NCBI GenBank assembly: GCA_009829735.1
Contig: CM020619.1
Coordinates: 30,468,063 to 30,532,062, forward strand
From: Pyropia yezoensis
Taxonomy: Eukaryota; Rhodophyta; Bangiophyceae; Bangiales; Bangiaceae
Direction: 5' to 3'
DNA length: 64,000 nucleotides
Below, in pieces: positions 1 to 12,425 of the stretch (its first letter is position 1; each line of letters starts with the position of its first letter). The position numbers and the translations under genes were made by a program. The notes beneath the pieces were generated by a model, which was given only the letters and a program-made list of their open reading frames with translations, searched no databases and was not told the origin of the DNA.

Positions 1-538
1 CGGCCGACGCGATTCATCGTGCGACTGGTCAGGGTTCCTCGCCCTCCTTCCCATCCAGCCACCTCTCCGCTTCCCCGCCAGCAGCGTGGTGCTCAGCGCA
101 CGCCCAACAGGGCGGCGGAGACGTCCCTCCGCAGGTCCCGTGATTGCACCAACTCCCGTGGCGCACTTTTCACCACCCCCCCTCCCCGCCGCCACCTGCG
201 TCGCCAGCAGCCACGCGGCGGCGGCCACCACCGAGTCGTCCCTCACCGTCGGCGGCGTGCGCCAGTGGGGCACCCAGTAGCGGTGGCGACGGCGGCGGTA
301 GGGGAACGGCCCCCGCCGCCGCCGCCGCGACCGACCCAGCCCGACACGACCTCCCCGCCTCGGCCGACGCCACGAACGACTTCATTCCGGCGGACGCCAA
401 CGTCGAGGACGGGCGCGCCCGCGGGCTCGATGACTTCCGCGGCGGTTGTGACGAGCGCCGTTGACGAGCGCAAAGGTGCACGTCACGACGCCCCTGCCGT
501 AGGTAGAGGACGCGGGGGCCGCCGCGGCGGCAGGGGCG
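1..538 (+). other. Host flank, Arg/Gly-rich open frame left of the LTR element
   Basis: GC-rich host DNA that ends exactly at the 5' LTR. A plus-strand frame stays open from 19 to the insertion point and becomes Arg/Gly-rich in its last 20 codons (GRGRGGRRGG). The same frame phase continues in host DNA right of the element (20398-20480), where it is still Gly/Arg-rich and ends in TGA. This suggests the 3' end of an RGG-tail protein gene with the element inserted in it. The product is not recognised, and the upstream part is Pro/Arg-rich and may not all be coding. Confidence 0.35.
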
Positions 539-901
539 TGTAGCAATATGGTTGTCCGTATTGTGACCCTAATATTAGGGGGGGCTACTTCTAATCCTTA
601 ACTTTCAATTGAGAGTCCGTACTGGTCACGGTATCTATAAGTTACGTATGACCAGAGGGACTTGCATCTTGGGGTGGAGGGTAGTTAGTAGTGTCTCCGA
701 GGGTTTATAACGAGGGGGCCGGCGGCGAATCCACCGCCGGCCAAGGTAGAACAACAAACCCCTCCCATTTGGGCCCCCATCTTGGTCCCGTGGCTTGCGC
801 TCCAAGGACAGCAACCTTGGCCTCCCGGTGACGTTGGTGCCGATCCCCCTTGGTGAGTGTTCCCTGAGAGTGGACGTGCGACGGATCCCTATTGTGCTAC
901 A
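539..901 (+). repeat. 5' LTR of copy A
   Basis: A 363-bp LTR that begins TGTAGCA and ends TGCTACA, so its tips are inverted repeats with the canonical TG...CA. It matches the LTRs at 9648 and 20030, differing by only a couple of substitutions plus run-length differences. GGGCG precedes it. Confidence 0.93.
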
Positions 902-1120
902 TTGGTGGAGCAGCAGGGGACGGGTTTCCGTCACCCTTGTGGTGACGCCGTTTTCGGCCCTGGCACACGGATAGGGATCCGGTCCTTTTCTTGTACTCGT
1001 GGTGTTGCGACCTGATCGATTGTGCTGAGTTTTTACCTTTGACTGTGATCTACTGTTACTCTCCCCAATCTACCCCCTCGCTCTCTTATTCGTGGTGATT
1101 GTTACGTCGGTTGACTGATT

Positions 1121-3310
1121 GTGACTATGTCTACCCAAGAGACGGGGAACGTTCAAGATGACGGATCGGCGTCGACGCCGACCCCGGAGGTGACTACGGG
1201 AACCGAGATCGGGAACCCGATGGACAACATTGAGACGCCAATGCTCTCAGGTGCCGGATCGACGTTTGGCACGGCTCGGACGGCAGGAGGCGGGGGCCCG
1301 CCTCATCTGTCGTCGACCGACCTCACTCCGCCGCCTCCTTCACCAGGGGATTCCCTGATGGCATCATTGGCCCGCATCGAGGCCCGGTTTTCCGGACTCG
1401 ACGCTCGCCAGGAGCGGACGGAGGACGCGATGGCAGTGTTGATGTCAACACGCCACACGACGGGACCCCGTCGTGTTCCTCCCACACCAGTACGGTTCGA
1501 ACCGGCCGGATTGCTTTCGGAGTCCACCAGGGTCAACCCCGGTGTTGCTACTCCTGGACAACCCCCGGACACAATGGGGTATGGATCCGACTCGTCGGCA
1601 GAGTTGGAACGGAGCCACACGGAGCGATACGCTCGGAGCACCCGAAGCGGACTCCGCGGACACGACCCGGCGGATACTTACGCCGGTGGAGAGTCGGTTA
1701 TTGGCGGAGGGGGTACCCTCTCACAGTACCCCCACGACGAAGGAGGCCAGGCAACTCGGGTTCCCGAGGTGCCGACGCCTGAAGTACCATCTTCAGTGGT
1801 GGAAGCTATGACCGCGCAGGTAACTGCGAGCCTACTGAAGCGGATGGAGTCCGATGAGTTTGCTCATCAACTGGCTAAGCGACTGGATATCCAGGACGCT
1901 GACACGGAGATCGTCAACGAGGTCTTCCGGTCGGTACTGACTCCCGAACGTTATCGTTTGGAGAACCGCTCTACCACCGTATCGGAATCGATGCGTAATA
2001 CGTCGCATCGGGCGATCCGCTCTATGCAGACCCTTATGAAGGGAGTCCCTATGTTCGGGGGGCCGAACGGACGCCCGTTGGCAGTCATCGGCTTCTTGAC
2101 TAGCTTCAAGGCAGCCGCAGACAAGGCGCTCGTCAACGAGGGGCTGGCCCTGGAGATCCTCCCGTTCTTTGTTGATGAACGGGTGCGAGGCATTCTTCGC
2201 CAGGCATCCCCGATGCCGGGAATGAGGGTCGCGGCCACCCCCATGGATTACCGTGGGATTCTCAAGGAGCTGCTGAGCAGCTACCTCAGCGAGGACAAGT
2301 GCGAGGACCACTACCGGGCCCTGCGCACTGCCACCGCCCAGAGCTGGGAGGATGAGGAGATGTTTGGACGCCGGATCCAAGAGCTGGACTACGAGCTGGG
2401 GAAGCTCCTCGGAGAAGGGGAGCTACGGGCCATCCTGTTCGCAGGAGTACCCAACTACGTGCGGATATCCGCACGGGGAGCCAATACGGCCCGGACGAAC
2501 TTCAGTCGACTGATGCACATGTGCAAGTCCCTAGGGGACGCCTACCGGGTGCTACACCCGGAATGTACCTTGGCCCCGAAGCCCAAGGGTGAGGGAGGCA
2601 AACCCAGTCTTACCCCGGTACCGAGGCAAGAGAAGGTGGAACGTAAGGCCGCACCAGTACTGGTGGCGACCGAACATACCCCTATTTGTGAGGATGAACC
2701 TCTAGTCGACCAACAGGGCCACCTGTTGCTACCGGCGACGCCGGTGATTGATGAACATGGTACGGTAGCGTACATCGCCCCGGCTGGATCCCAGTTCCAG
2801 GTCAACGAAGGAACGGGACGGCGCGTCCCGTATGTGCGGACTACGGGGTACTCCCCGGTGACGGGTAACCCCCCCCAGCCCCTGCCTACATGGGCAGTAC
2901 GTACGGAGGCACCTCCGCAGATTGCGGGCCGACCCAACCGGTTGGGGGAGTCCATGCTCCGGTTGACCCAAGGACCCAAGGCCTACCAGGGAGCAGGCAC
3001 TCGGGCGCCCGAGGGAGGCAACCGCAGCTACAGGGCTACCCCGATGCGAACTCAAGGAGGGACCAGCACGTCCGGATGTATGTTGTGCGGGGATCCCCAG
3101 CACTGGGTGTCTTCCTGCCCACTTATCCCCGAGGAGTCTCGGAGGGCAGCGGCGCAACGCAAGGCATCCACAGGGGGGTATCCCGCCGGAGCACCCGGAC
3201 CCGCACCGGGTAGGCAGCCAGCTCCAGGTGGAGTACTGGCCGTCGAGGAGGCACCTCCTCAGCCGGATGGCCCGGCGGACAGCACCCTACCAAGGGCGGG
3301 AAACGAGTAA
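1121..3310 (+). CDS. gag region, copy A
   Basis: The gag part of the Ty3/gypsy element, encoding the structural polyprotein. It has a Ser/Thr/Pro-rich N-terminal part, a helical capsid-like middle and a C-terminal zinc knuckle of the CX2CX4HX4C form (CMLCGDPQHWVSSC). It lies about 220 bp after the LTR, as expected, and pol follows it directly. Confidence 0.85.
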   Translation: MTMSTQETGNVQDDGSASTPTPEVTTGTEIGNPMDNIETPMLSGAGSTFGTARTAGGGGPPHLSSTDLTPPPPSPGDSLMASLARIEARFSGLDARQERTEDAMAVLMSTRHTTGPRRVPPTPVRFEPAGLLSESTRVNPGVATPGQPPDTMGYGSDSSAELERSHTERYARSTRSGLRGHDPADTYAGGESVIGGGGTLSQYPHDEGGQATRVPEVPTPEVPSSVVEAMTAQVTASLLKRMESDEFAHQLAKRLDIQDADTEIVNEVFRSVLTPERYRLENRSTTVSESMRNTSHRAIRSMQTLMKGVPMFGGPNGRPLAVIGFLTSFKAAADKALVNEGLALEILPFFVDERVRGILRQASPMPGMRVAATPMDYRGILKELLSSYLSEDKCEDHYRALRTATAQSWEDEEMFGRRIQELDYELGKLLGEGELRAILFAGVPNYVRISARGANTARTNFSRLMHMCKSLGDAYRVLHPECTLAPKPKGEGGKPSLTPVPRQEKVERKAAPVLVATEHTPICEDEPLVDQQGHLLLPATPVIDEHGTVAYIAPAGSQFQVNEGTGRRVPYVRTTGYSPVTGNPPQPLPTWAVRTEAPPQIAGRPNRLGESMLRLTQGPKAYQGAGTRAPEGGNRSYRATPMRTQGGTSTSGCMLCGDPQHWVSSCPLIPEESRRAAAQRKASTGGYPAGAPGPAPGRQPAPGGVLAVEEAPPQPDGPADSTLPRAGNE

Positions 3311-3318
3311 GAGGAAGG

Positions 3319-6300
3319 ATGACCGGGGGGCGCTGGGGTAACCCAGGCAAGCCACCCCGGAGTACCGCGGGGAAAGCCCCACGGAGAGTGCGGTTGAGCC
3401 GACGCCGCATCAACCCCCGGGTACACCTTCCGGCCCCGACGACACGGCGTCAGGGGATTGATGACCAACCACCAAGGTTGGGAGGAGAGGACGGGAAGCC
3501 CCGTCACATGGAACCAGACAAGGGCCCTGTTCAGGATGCCCGAGCTACACCGGATATCGGTGCAGGCCACGTGCTGTTTACCTTGGAGAACTTCAAGGTA
3601 TCAGCCACACTGGGGGTTGACCCCCAGTCGACACGATCGTACTACCCTGTACTGGATACAGGGGCTGGACCCAACCTTATCCGAAAGGATACCCTCCCGG
3701 ACAAGTGGCTTCCGCGAGTCAGAGTGACTCGGGGACCCACCATCAAGGACGCGAATGGTCGCCTAATTCGTACGACCGCAGCGATGTCGCTGCGGGTTAC
3801 CATCGGGGAACTCACCACGGAAGTCGACTTCCTGGTGTGTGAGACCCTATCGGTGCCCTGCATACTGGGGTGCACCTTCATCAACGTTCATCTTGATGCA
3901 ATCCGGCCAGGCCGGAGGACCGTCGAGCTTCAAGAAGCCGACGGGACGAAGCGAGGACACACGGCTATCGTCAGGGACCTGACGCTACAAGGGAGCCACG
4001 TTAACGTGGCTGAGGTGTACGCAAGCGTCGAGCCGAAGACACTTCGGTTGGCCAAGCGAACTCGCTTTGAGCCGTTGTCAGAGACAGTCCTCCCGGTTAA
4101 CTGTGACCTCGCAGGCATCTGCAGAGTCAAGTCCAACTTGCGGACGTACAAGCGCCATGGGTTGACCATGGCCAACGGTCTCATAGACCTCCCATCAGGA
4201 GGGTCGTCCCTCCTAGTGATGGCGAACTATCGCCGTAAGGCAGTCACCCTCCCGAAGGGAACTATCCTCGGGATTGCCGAGCTCTACGAAGGAGATATCC
4301 TTACCCCTGACAAGGAAGGTCAAGTGGACCCACTTGAGGTGCTGGCGGTCGCCGAGACCACCGAGCGACAGCAACCCGATGACGGGAAGCCTAGTCGACC
4401 ATCATTACCGGCGGATATTCCGCCGAAGGACCAAGAAGCATTGAAGGCACTGGCCAAGGCTGACCTCGACCACCTTCTCCCTTCCGTAGCCGAAGGGGTA
4501 CGACGGATGTTAAGAAAGCATGACGTCATGTGGACAGGCGGAGCCCTGGGTACCATTGGGGCAACCCAACATCGTATTGACCTGGTACCAGGCGCACGCC
4601 CCGCCCGGTCACAACCGCACCGAGCGGGACCTATGCAACGAGAGATCGTTGATGGAGAAGTGAAGAGGATGAGCGAAGCGAAGGTGATACGACCTTCGAT
4701 GTCGGAGTGGGGTGCCCCAGTCGTTATCGTACCGAAGAAGGATCAAACCCCTCGGTTTTGCATCGATTATCGACGCCTCAACTTGGTTACCAAGAAAGAC
4801 TCATACCCTTTACCAAGGATGGATGAATGCATCGACTCCCTGGGGGAAGCTACGGTGTTTACCACCATCGACTGCAATGCCGGATACTGGCAGATCCCGG
4901 TGGCGGACGAGGATATCCCCAAGACGGCATTCGTCTGTCACAGTGGAGTGTACGAGTTCCTGAGGATGCCCTTCGGATTGTCCAACGCCCCCGCTACATT
5001 CCAGCGGGCTATCGACATTATACTGTCGGGGGTGAAGTGGCGTAACTGCCTAGTGTACCTCGATGACGTCATCGTCTTCTCGCGTAACATGGATGACCAT
5101 GTGCAACATGTTGACGAGGTACTCACCCTCTTGAGGAACGCCGGGGTAACCCTGCGTCTGAAGAAGTGCGCCTTCTTCCAACAGACGGTCGAGTATCTGG
5201 GCCACCAGATAACCCCTGGTAAACTAGGGGTACTCAAAGCCAATACCCGGGCTCTCCGGGATGCCCGGTTCCCTAACACCCAGACGCAGCTCAAGAGCTT
5301 CCTGGGAATGTGCAATGTATACCGACGGTTCGTCAAGGACTTCGCTCGGATAGCTAAACCGTTAACGGTTCTTACGAGCAGTACCCTGCCCAAGGTACTC
5401 CAACCCCCTTCGCCTAGCGACGAGGAGGCATTTGAGTCGCTGAAGCGAGCCCTACTATCCCCACCCGTCCTTGCGTTACCGCACCGACGGGGTACCTTCG
5501 TCATCGATGTCGATGCGTGCGACACCCAAGTGGGATGCACCCTGCTACAGGGGGAGACGTTGATCGGTACCGATAACGTTATCCCGGACCTACGTCCGGT
5601 AGGATACTTCAGCCGGACACTCAACCCGGCTGAGCGTAACTATAGTGCCACCGAGCGTGAATGCCTCGGAGTTATATGGGCAGTGCAACTGCTCCGTCCA
5701 TACCTGGAGGGCTCCAGGTTCATCGTGAGGTCCGACCACGAACCCTTACGATGGCTCCTCAACCTTGGTGACAAGGATTCCGATAGCCATGGGAGGCTAG
5801 CCCGATGGAGGCTAAAAATGGCCGAGCACGACTACCGTACCGTGTATAAGGCTGGGTCAACCCACCATCTCGGAGACGCATTGTCTCGACTCGACACCCC
5901 GAGCGGGGATACCCGCCCGGTGGACGAGGACATCCCGGTGGTACCGGTCTGCATGGTGGGTAACGCTACCCGAGGTATGGTTGACCATACCATGGCACAC
6001 CGAGCATGCCCATTGACCCTCGCGGACTTCCGCGAGGCACAAGCCAATGACGACGACTGTAGACGTCATCGCGCTAACCTCCTGGCCGGTACGGCCGGCA
6101 TCTTCTCCGAGAACGAAGACGGACTCATATACCGGCGGGCACCCGCCGATGGACGACATCAAGTCGTGGTTCCCGTGTCCTTACGGCAAGCCGTCATGGA
6201 ACGAGAACACGAGAACCCCACAGCCGGACACCCGGGGGTTCACGTATGTTCGCAGCAATGCGAAGGTTCTTCTACTGGCCAGCAATGGCCGTCGACGTGG

Positions 6301-7487
6301 TCGACCACGTAAGGGGATGCCACCCCTGTGCGCGTAACCGCATGAGTCTACATAGGCAGGCGTCTGCCATGAAGCTATTCCCACCCGATGGGCCCAACGA
6401 GCAAGTCGCTATCGACATACTCGGGCCACTTCCGGTAACGGAAGAAGGGAACAGGTACATCCTGGTCATGTCTGACCGCTTCACTAAGCTGTCACGAGCG
6501 GCAGCCATCCCGAATGATACGGCATACACCATCATGAACGCAGTGGTTGACCACTGGATCAGTGCATGCGGAGTCATGAAGCAACTCCTCTCCGACAACG
6601 GAGCAAACCTTACGTCAGCATTCTTCACTAAGGTCCTGGGCATGTTCGGTATCGAACCACGTCGGGCATCCGACTACCACCCGCAAACCAACGGGCAGGT
6701 GGAGCGGTTCAACCGCACCATCGTCAAGATGCTACAGTGCTACGTGGCAGAGCACACGAACACTTGGGACAGGCTTCTGTCCGTACTCACCCTGGCATAC
6801 AATGCCAGGCCGCATCGGAGCACGAACATCGCTCCGCTGGAATGGGTCATGCCACTAGGCGTCGGTAACCTGACGCTGCCACCAGGCAGGTGCACTCGGT
6901 ATGATACACCGAAAGGCCGACCGGCCGAACGTATCCACCTAGCTTGGTTGGCCAAGCTATCGTGGATGATTCCTAAGCTCAAGGGTGCCCTTGACAGAAC
7001 ACAACTTCGATATAAGAAGAACTTCGACGCCCGACTACGGGTGCGCAACGCTACCCTGATAACAGGTGACTGGGTCTACATCAGACACCAGAAGTTCCGG
7101 GGCAATAAGCTCATGCAACCGGGTCAAGGGACCGTACCAGATTCTCCACAGAGATGACCACTCTGTTATCTTACACCTCCGATACGGAGATCCAACGCAT
7201 CAGTGTGAATGATGTCACACCTGCTCCTAATCCGGAACAGCCTCAGCCGGTACCGGCTGGGTTGCTACATGAAGCTCTTACAACCCACCGGTCAGATGAC
7301 CCGGTGGGACCGGATGGGATCCCCATACCAAGTAGAGAGCGTGGTCGGACACACCGACCCGGACCTACCAGGACCCTGGTACGTCAAGGTTATGTGGGTC
7401 GGATACGACTCACCCACCTGGGAACAGGCGGCGAATGTACCCCGCCAACTACTCATGCCTTACATGAGGCGACGACGCCTACTGTAA
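3319..7487 (+). CDS. pol region, copy A (fossil)
   Basis: The pol part of the element in Ty3/gypsy order: aspartic protease (DTG), reverse transcriptase (YLDD), RNase H, integrase and a C-terminal chromodomain. The region looks broken in this copy. The equivalent region of copy B is described at 12426. Confidence 0.85.
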
Positions 7488-7554
7488 CAACCCAACCGAC
7501 ACCGGCTTCGGCTGTTGGGGGGTGAGGCTTATACCTACTAGTAGGGTGTGACAT

Positions 7555-8000
7555 GGTTATGGCAGACTTAGGTTTCTAAGTCAAATCAGACTTAGGTTTT
7601 CTAAGTCGAACCAAGCTTAGGTAACTAAGTAGAGCCAAGCTTAGGTAACTAAGTAAAACCTGAACCTTAATAAGTTAACTTAAAGGTAAAGGCTAACTCC
7701 GATAATATCGAAGTAACTAGGGGGCCTACACGGGAGGAGGACCTCCCCAAGCCAAGACACAAAGTGAGGGAGGATAACCTCCCCAAGCATGAACCAACCG
7801 GAAGAAGTTGGACGAGAGGCAAGGCACCACTGAGCCAGAAGGGGTACTCCCCAGGGCAGCAAACAGAGGCAAGCAATGCCCCCAGCGGGGGATGAGTTTA
7901 CACTCACTACTACCCGGCCACCATAAGGGCCACCGGGTCCCTCTCCCGTACAACCAATAACACTCCTCAGTGGGTAGACCCACTGCCCGAGGGAGGCCAC
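7555..8000. repeat. Palindrome array and spacer after pol, copy A
   Basis: The counterpart of 16671-16759 in copy B: short palindromes built on CTTAGG...CTAAG at about 24-bp spacing, followed by a GC-rich spacer with no supported gene. Confidence 0.7.
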
Positions 8001-8829
8001 TCACGCGTAAGCGCGTATACCTCCGTGCTCCACCGGTCGGGCAATGTCACGACGGTCGATCACCCGAGTTACCTCGGTGCATAGCTGGACGAGAGTGCTG
8101 CGGCCAGCCTCCACGTCCTCCAGAGCTTTCTGGAGGCGGTCAAGCACGCCACCGAAGCAACGCGCTGACCCAACCAGCGCAGCACCTGGGGGGATATCCC
8201 CCCAGCTAACAGAGAGACCCTCCCGCATTGCGCGGGTAACTAGGGCGTCAACGCCTTCATACCAGAGACGGGGACCCCCGTCATTCATGACAGGGGCGGG
8301 AGGTGACACTGGCGCAGCCAGAGGAGCCACAGGAGCCGACACGGCTACCACCGGAGCCGGGCACCTGATACGAGGCCCGGTAGGACCCTACCGAAGGGGC
8401 TCCACCGTAACCCCGGCGGGGCTCCGCCCGACGACGGGACACCTCACGCTCCCCACCCGCAGAGCCCCACTCTCGGGGACGACGGCCAACCGCCGCCGGT
8501 ATCGGGTTACCGAACCACGGGGCAAGGACCTGAAGAGGGTCATGGATAACCATGGGAATAGCCAGGTCAGGAACGGCCTCGGTGGACGCCCACCCATGGC
8601 GACTAGGCTCACCCGGCTGAGTACGCCGGATACGCAACGAGTGACGAGGCAAGGGGCGCCCCAGCCTGCGGGTCCCGGTACGGGGGAAGGGCCAACACCC
8701 CAGCCCAGTTCACGGCATCGTGAACAGCCAGCAGGGCCTCGAACTCCCGGGCCAACCCGGTTTCGGGCAGCGATCAGGTCCACGCCCAACTGCGCGATGT
8801 GCCGACGGACACCCGTCGGAAGATGGAAC
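8001..8829 (-). other. Antisense open region of copy A, cut by the gap
   Basis: The minus-strand open region matching 17072-17936 of copy B. It runs into the N gap, so its upstream part is not represented here. No family is recognised. Confidence 0.5.
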
Positions 8830-9329
8830 NNNNNNNNNNNNNNNNNNNNNNNNNNNNNNNNNNNNNNNNNNNNNNNNNNNNNNNNNNNNNNNNNNNNNNN
8901 NNNNNNNNNNNNNNNNNNNNNNNNNNNNNNNNNNNNNNNNNNNNNNNNNNNNNNNNNNNNNNNNNNNNNNNNNNNNNNNNNNNNNNNNNNNNNNNNNNNN
9001 NNNNNNNNNNNNNNNNNNNNNNNNNNNNNNNNNNNNNNNNNNNNNNNNNNNNNNNNNNNNNNNNNNNNNNNNNNNNNNNNNNNNNNNNNNNNNNNNNNNN
9101 NNNNNNNNNNNNNNNNNNNNNNNNNNNNNNNNNNNNNNNNNNNNNNNNNNNNNNNNNNNNNNNNNNNNNNNNNNNNNNNNNNNNNNNNNNNNNNNNNNNN
9201 NNNNNNNNNNNNNNNNNNNNNNNNNNNNNNNNNNNNNNNNNNNNNNNNNNNNNNNNNNNNNNNNNNNNNNNNNNNNNNNNNNNNNNNNNNNNNNNNNNNN
9301 NNNNNNNNNNNNNNNNNNNNNNNNNNNNN
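8830..9329. other. Assembly gap of 500 N
   Basis: Exactly 500 unknown bases, the usual placeholder for a gap of unknown size. The sequence left of the gap ends inside the element. The sequence right of it restarts in the same host flank as at 219, so the flanking contigs overlap in content. Confidence 0.98.
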
Positions 9330-9647
9330 CGGCGGCCACCACCGAGTCGTCCCTCACCGTCGGCGGCGTGCGCCAGTGGGGCACCCAGTAGCGGTGGCGA
9401 CGGCGGCGGTAGGGAACGGCCCCCGCCGCCGCCGCCGCGACCGACCCAGCCCGACACGACCTCCCGCCTCGGCCGACGCCACGAACGACTTCATTCCGGC
9501 GGACGCCAACGTCGAGGACGGGCGCGCCCGCGGGCTCGATGACTTCCGCGGCGGTTGTGACGAGCGCCGTTGACGAGCGCAAAGGTGCACGTCACGACGC
9601 CCCTGCCGTAGGTAGAGGACGCGGGGGCCGCCGCGGCGGCAGGGGCG
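9330..9647 (+). repeat. Second copy of the host flank
   Basis: Matches 219-538 nearly perfectly, with small run-length differences, and ends in the same GGGCG next to the LTR. A repeated unique flank with the same insertion point argues for duplicated assembly rather than a second insertion. Confidence 0.9.
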
Positions 9648-10009
9648 TGTAGCAATATGGTTGTCCGTATTGTGACCCTAATATTAGGGGGGGCTACTTC
9701 TAATCCTTAACTTTCAATTGAGAGTCCGTACTGGTCACGGTATCTATAAGTTACGTATGACCAGAGGGACTTGCATCTTGGGTGGAGGGTAGTTAGTAGT
9801 GTCTCCGAGGGTTTATAACGAGGGGGCCGGCGGCGAATCCACCGCCGGCCAAGGTAGAACAACAAACCCCTCCCATTGGGCCCCCATCTTGGTCCCGTGG
9901 CTTGCGCTCCAAGGACAGCAACCTTGGGCCTCCCGGTGACGTTGGTGCCGATCCCCCTTGGTGAGTGTTCCCTGAGAGTGGACGTGCGACGGATCCCTAT
10001 TGTGCTACA
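9648..10009 (+). repeat. 5' LTR of copy B
   Basis: A 362-bp LTR, TGTAGCA...TGCTACA. It contains a GGCCGGCGG...CCGCCGGCC hairpin-like inverted repeat in its middle third (also present in the other LTRs), perhaps near the R region. No clear TATA box was assigned. Confidence 0.93.
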
Positions 10010-10031
10010 TTGGTGGAGCAGCAGGGGACGG
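10010..10031 (+). other. Possible primer-binding site
   Basis: TTGGTGGAGCAGCAGGGGA directly follows the 5' LTR. It contains TGG, the complement of a tRNA CCA end, as expected of a primer site. The matching tRNA was not identified. Confidence 0.4.
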
Positions 10032-10228
10032 GTTTCCGTCACCCTTGTGGTGACGCCGTTTTCGGCCCTGGCACACGGATAGGGATCCGGTCCTTTTCTT
10101 GTACTCGTGGTGTTGCGACCTGATCGATTGTGCTGAGTTTTTACCTTTGACTGTGATCTACTGTTACTCTCCCCAATCTACCCCCTCGCTCTCTTATTCG
10201 TGGTGATTGTTACGTCGGTTGACTGATT

Positions 10229-12417
10229 GTGACTATGTCTACCCAAGAGACGGGGAACGTTCAAGATGACGGATCGGCGTCGACGCCGACCCCGGAGGTG
10301 ACTACGGGAACCGAGATCGGGAACCCGATGGACAACATTGAGACGCCAATGCTCTCAGGTGCCGGATCGACGTTTGGCACGGCTCGGACGGCAGGAGGCG
10401 GGGGCCCGCCTCATCTGTCGTCGACCGACCTCACTCCGCCGCCTCCTTCACCAGGGGATTCCCTGATGGCATCATTGGCCCGCATCGAGGCCCGGTTTTC
10501 CGGACTCGACGCTCGCCAGGAGCGGACGGAGGACGCGATGGCAGTGTTGATGTCAACACGCCACACGACGGGACCCCGTCGTGTTCCTCCCACACCAGTA
10601 CGGTTCGAACCGGCCGGATTGCTTTCGGAGTCCACCAGGGTCAACCCCGGTGTTGCTACTCCTGGACAACCCCGGACACAATGGGGTATGGATCCGACTC
10701 GTCGGCAGAGTTGGAACGGAGCCACACGGAGCGATACGCTCGGAGCACACGAAGCGGACTCCGCGGACACGACCCGGCGGATACTTACGCCGGTGGAGAG
10801 TCGGTTATTGGCGGAGGGGGTACCCTCTCACAGTACCCCCACGACGAAGGAGGCCAGGCAACTCGGGTTCCCGAGGTGCCGACGCCTGAAGTACCATCTT
10901 CAGTGGTGGAAGCTATGACCGCGCAGGTAACTGCGAGCCTACTGAAGCGGATGGAGTCCGATGAGTTTGCTCATCAACTGGCTAAGCGACTGGATATCCA
11001 GGACGCTGACACGGAGATCGTCAACGAGGTCTTCCGGTCGGTACTGACTCCCGAACGTTATCGTTTGGAGAACCGCTCTACCACCGTATCGGAATCGATG
11101 CGTAATACGTCGCATCGGGCGATCCGCTCTATGCAGACCCTTATGAAGGGAGTCCCTATGTTCGGGGGGCCGAACGGACGCCCGTTGGCAGTCATCGGCT
11201 TCTTGACTAGCTTCAAGGCAGCCGCAGACAAGGCGCTCGTCAACGAGGGGCTGGCCCTGGAGATCCTCCCGTTCTTTGTTGATGAACGGGTGCGAGGCAT
11301 TCTTCGCCAGGCATCCCCGATGCCGGGAATGAGGGTCGCGGCCACCCCCATGGATTACCGTGGGATTCTCAAGGAGCTGCTGAGCAGCTACCTCAGCGAG
11401 GACAAGTGCGAGGACCACTACCGGGCCCTGCGCACTGCCACCGCCCAGAGCTGGGAGGATGAGGAGATGTTTGGACGCCGGATCCAAGAGCTGGACTACG
11501 AGCTGGGGAAGCTCCTCGGAGAAGGGGAGCTACGGGCCATCCTGTTCGCAGGAGTACCCAACTACGTGCGGATATCCGCACGGGGAGCCAATACGGCCCG
11601 GACGAACTTCAGTCGACTGATGCACATGTGCAAGTCCCTAGGGGACGCCTACCGGGTGCTACACCCGGAATGTACCTTGGCCCCGAAGCCCAAGGGTGAG
11701 GGAGGCAAACCCAGTCTTACCCCGGTACCGAGGCAAGAGAAGGTGGAACGTAAGGCCGCACCAGTACTGGTGGCGACCGAACATACCCCTATTTGTGAGG
11801 ATGAACCTCTAGTCGACCAACAGGGCCACCTGTTGCTACCGGCGACGCCGGTGATTGATGAACATGGTACGGTAGCGTACATCGCCCCGGCTGGATCCCA
11901 GTTCCAGGTCAACGAAGGAACGGGACGGCGCGTCCCGTATGTGCGGACTACGGGGTACTCCCCGGTGACGGGTAACCCCCCCCAGCCCCTGCCTACATGG
12001 GCAGTACGTACGGAGGCACCTCCGCAGATTGCGGGCCGACCCAACCGGTTGGGGGAGTCCATGCTCCGGTTGACCCAAGGACCCAAGGCCTACCAGGGAG
12101 CAGGCACTCGGGCGCCCGAGGGAGGCAACCGCAGCTACAGGGCTACCCCGATGCGAACTCAAGGAGGGACCAGCACGTCCGGATGTATGTTGTGCGGGGA
12201 TCCCCAGCACTGGGTGTCTTCCTGCCCACTTATCCCCGAGGAGTCTCGGAGGGCAGCGGCGCAACGCAAGGCATCCACAGGGGGGTATCCCGCCGGAGCA
12301 CCCGGACCCGCACCGGGTAGGCAGCCAGCTCCAGGTGGAGTACTGGCCGTCGAGGAGGCACCTCCTCAGCCGGATGGCCCGGCGGACAGCACCCTACCAA
12401 GGGCGGGAAACGAGTAA
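10229..12417 (+). CDS. gag region, copy B
   Basis: The structural polyprotein region of the LTR element, with the same layout as in copy A: low-complexity N-terminal part, helical capsid-like middle, then a CX2CX4HX4C zinc knuckle near 12184-12225 and a Pro/Ala-rich tail. It ends 8 bases before the pol start codon and in a different frame. Pol must therefore be made by reinitiation, frameshifting or another route; the sequence does not decide which. Confidence 0.85.
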
Positions 12418-12425
12418 GAGGAAGG

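Larger units (their letters stand above)
539..8829 (+). mobile_element. Ty3/gypsy chromodomain LTR element, copy A (cut by the gap)
   Basis: Left-hand rendering of a Ty3/gypsy element: 5' LTR, gag, pol (protease, RT, RNase H, integrase, chromodomain), the palindrome array and the start of the antisense region, ending at the N gap. It matches copy B almost base for base and shares its left flank and target site, so it is probably the same insertion assembled twice. It looks broken, with about two or three breaks. The near-identity of its LTR to the 3' LTR of copy B implies a very young insertion. Confidence 0.9.

Noticed and set aside
539-8829. Copy A as an independent second insertion
   Set aside because: It shares the unique left flank, insertion point and target site with copy B and ends at a placeholder gap.
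8044-9582. Long frames running through 8830-9329
   Set aside because: They exist only because the 500 N are read as codons.
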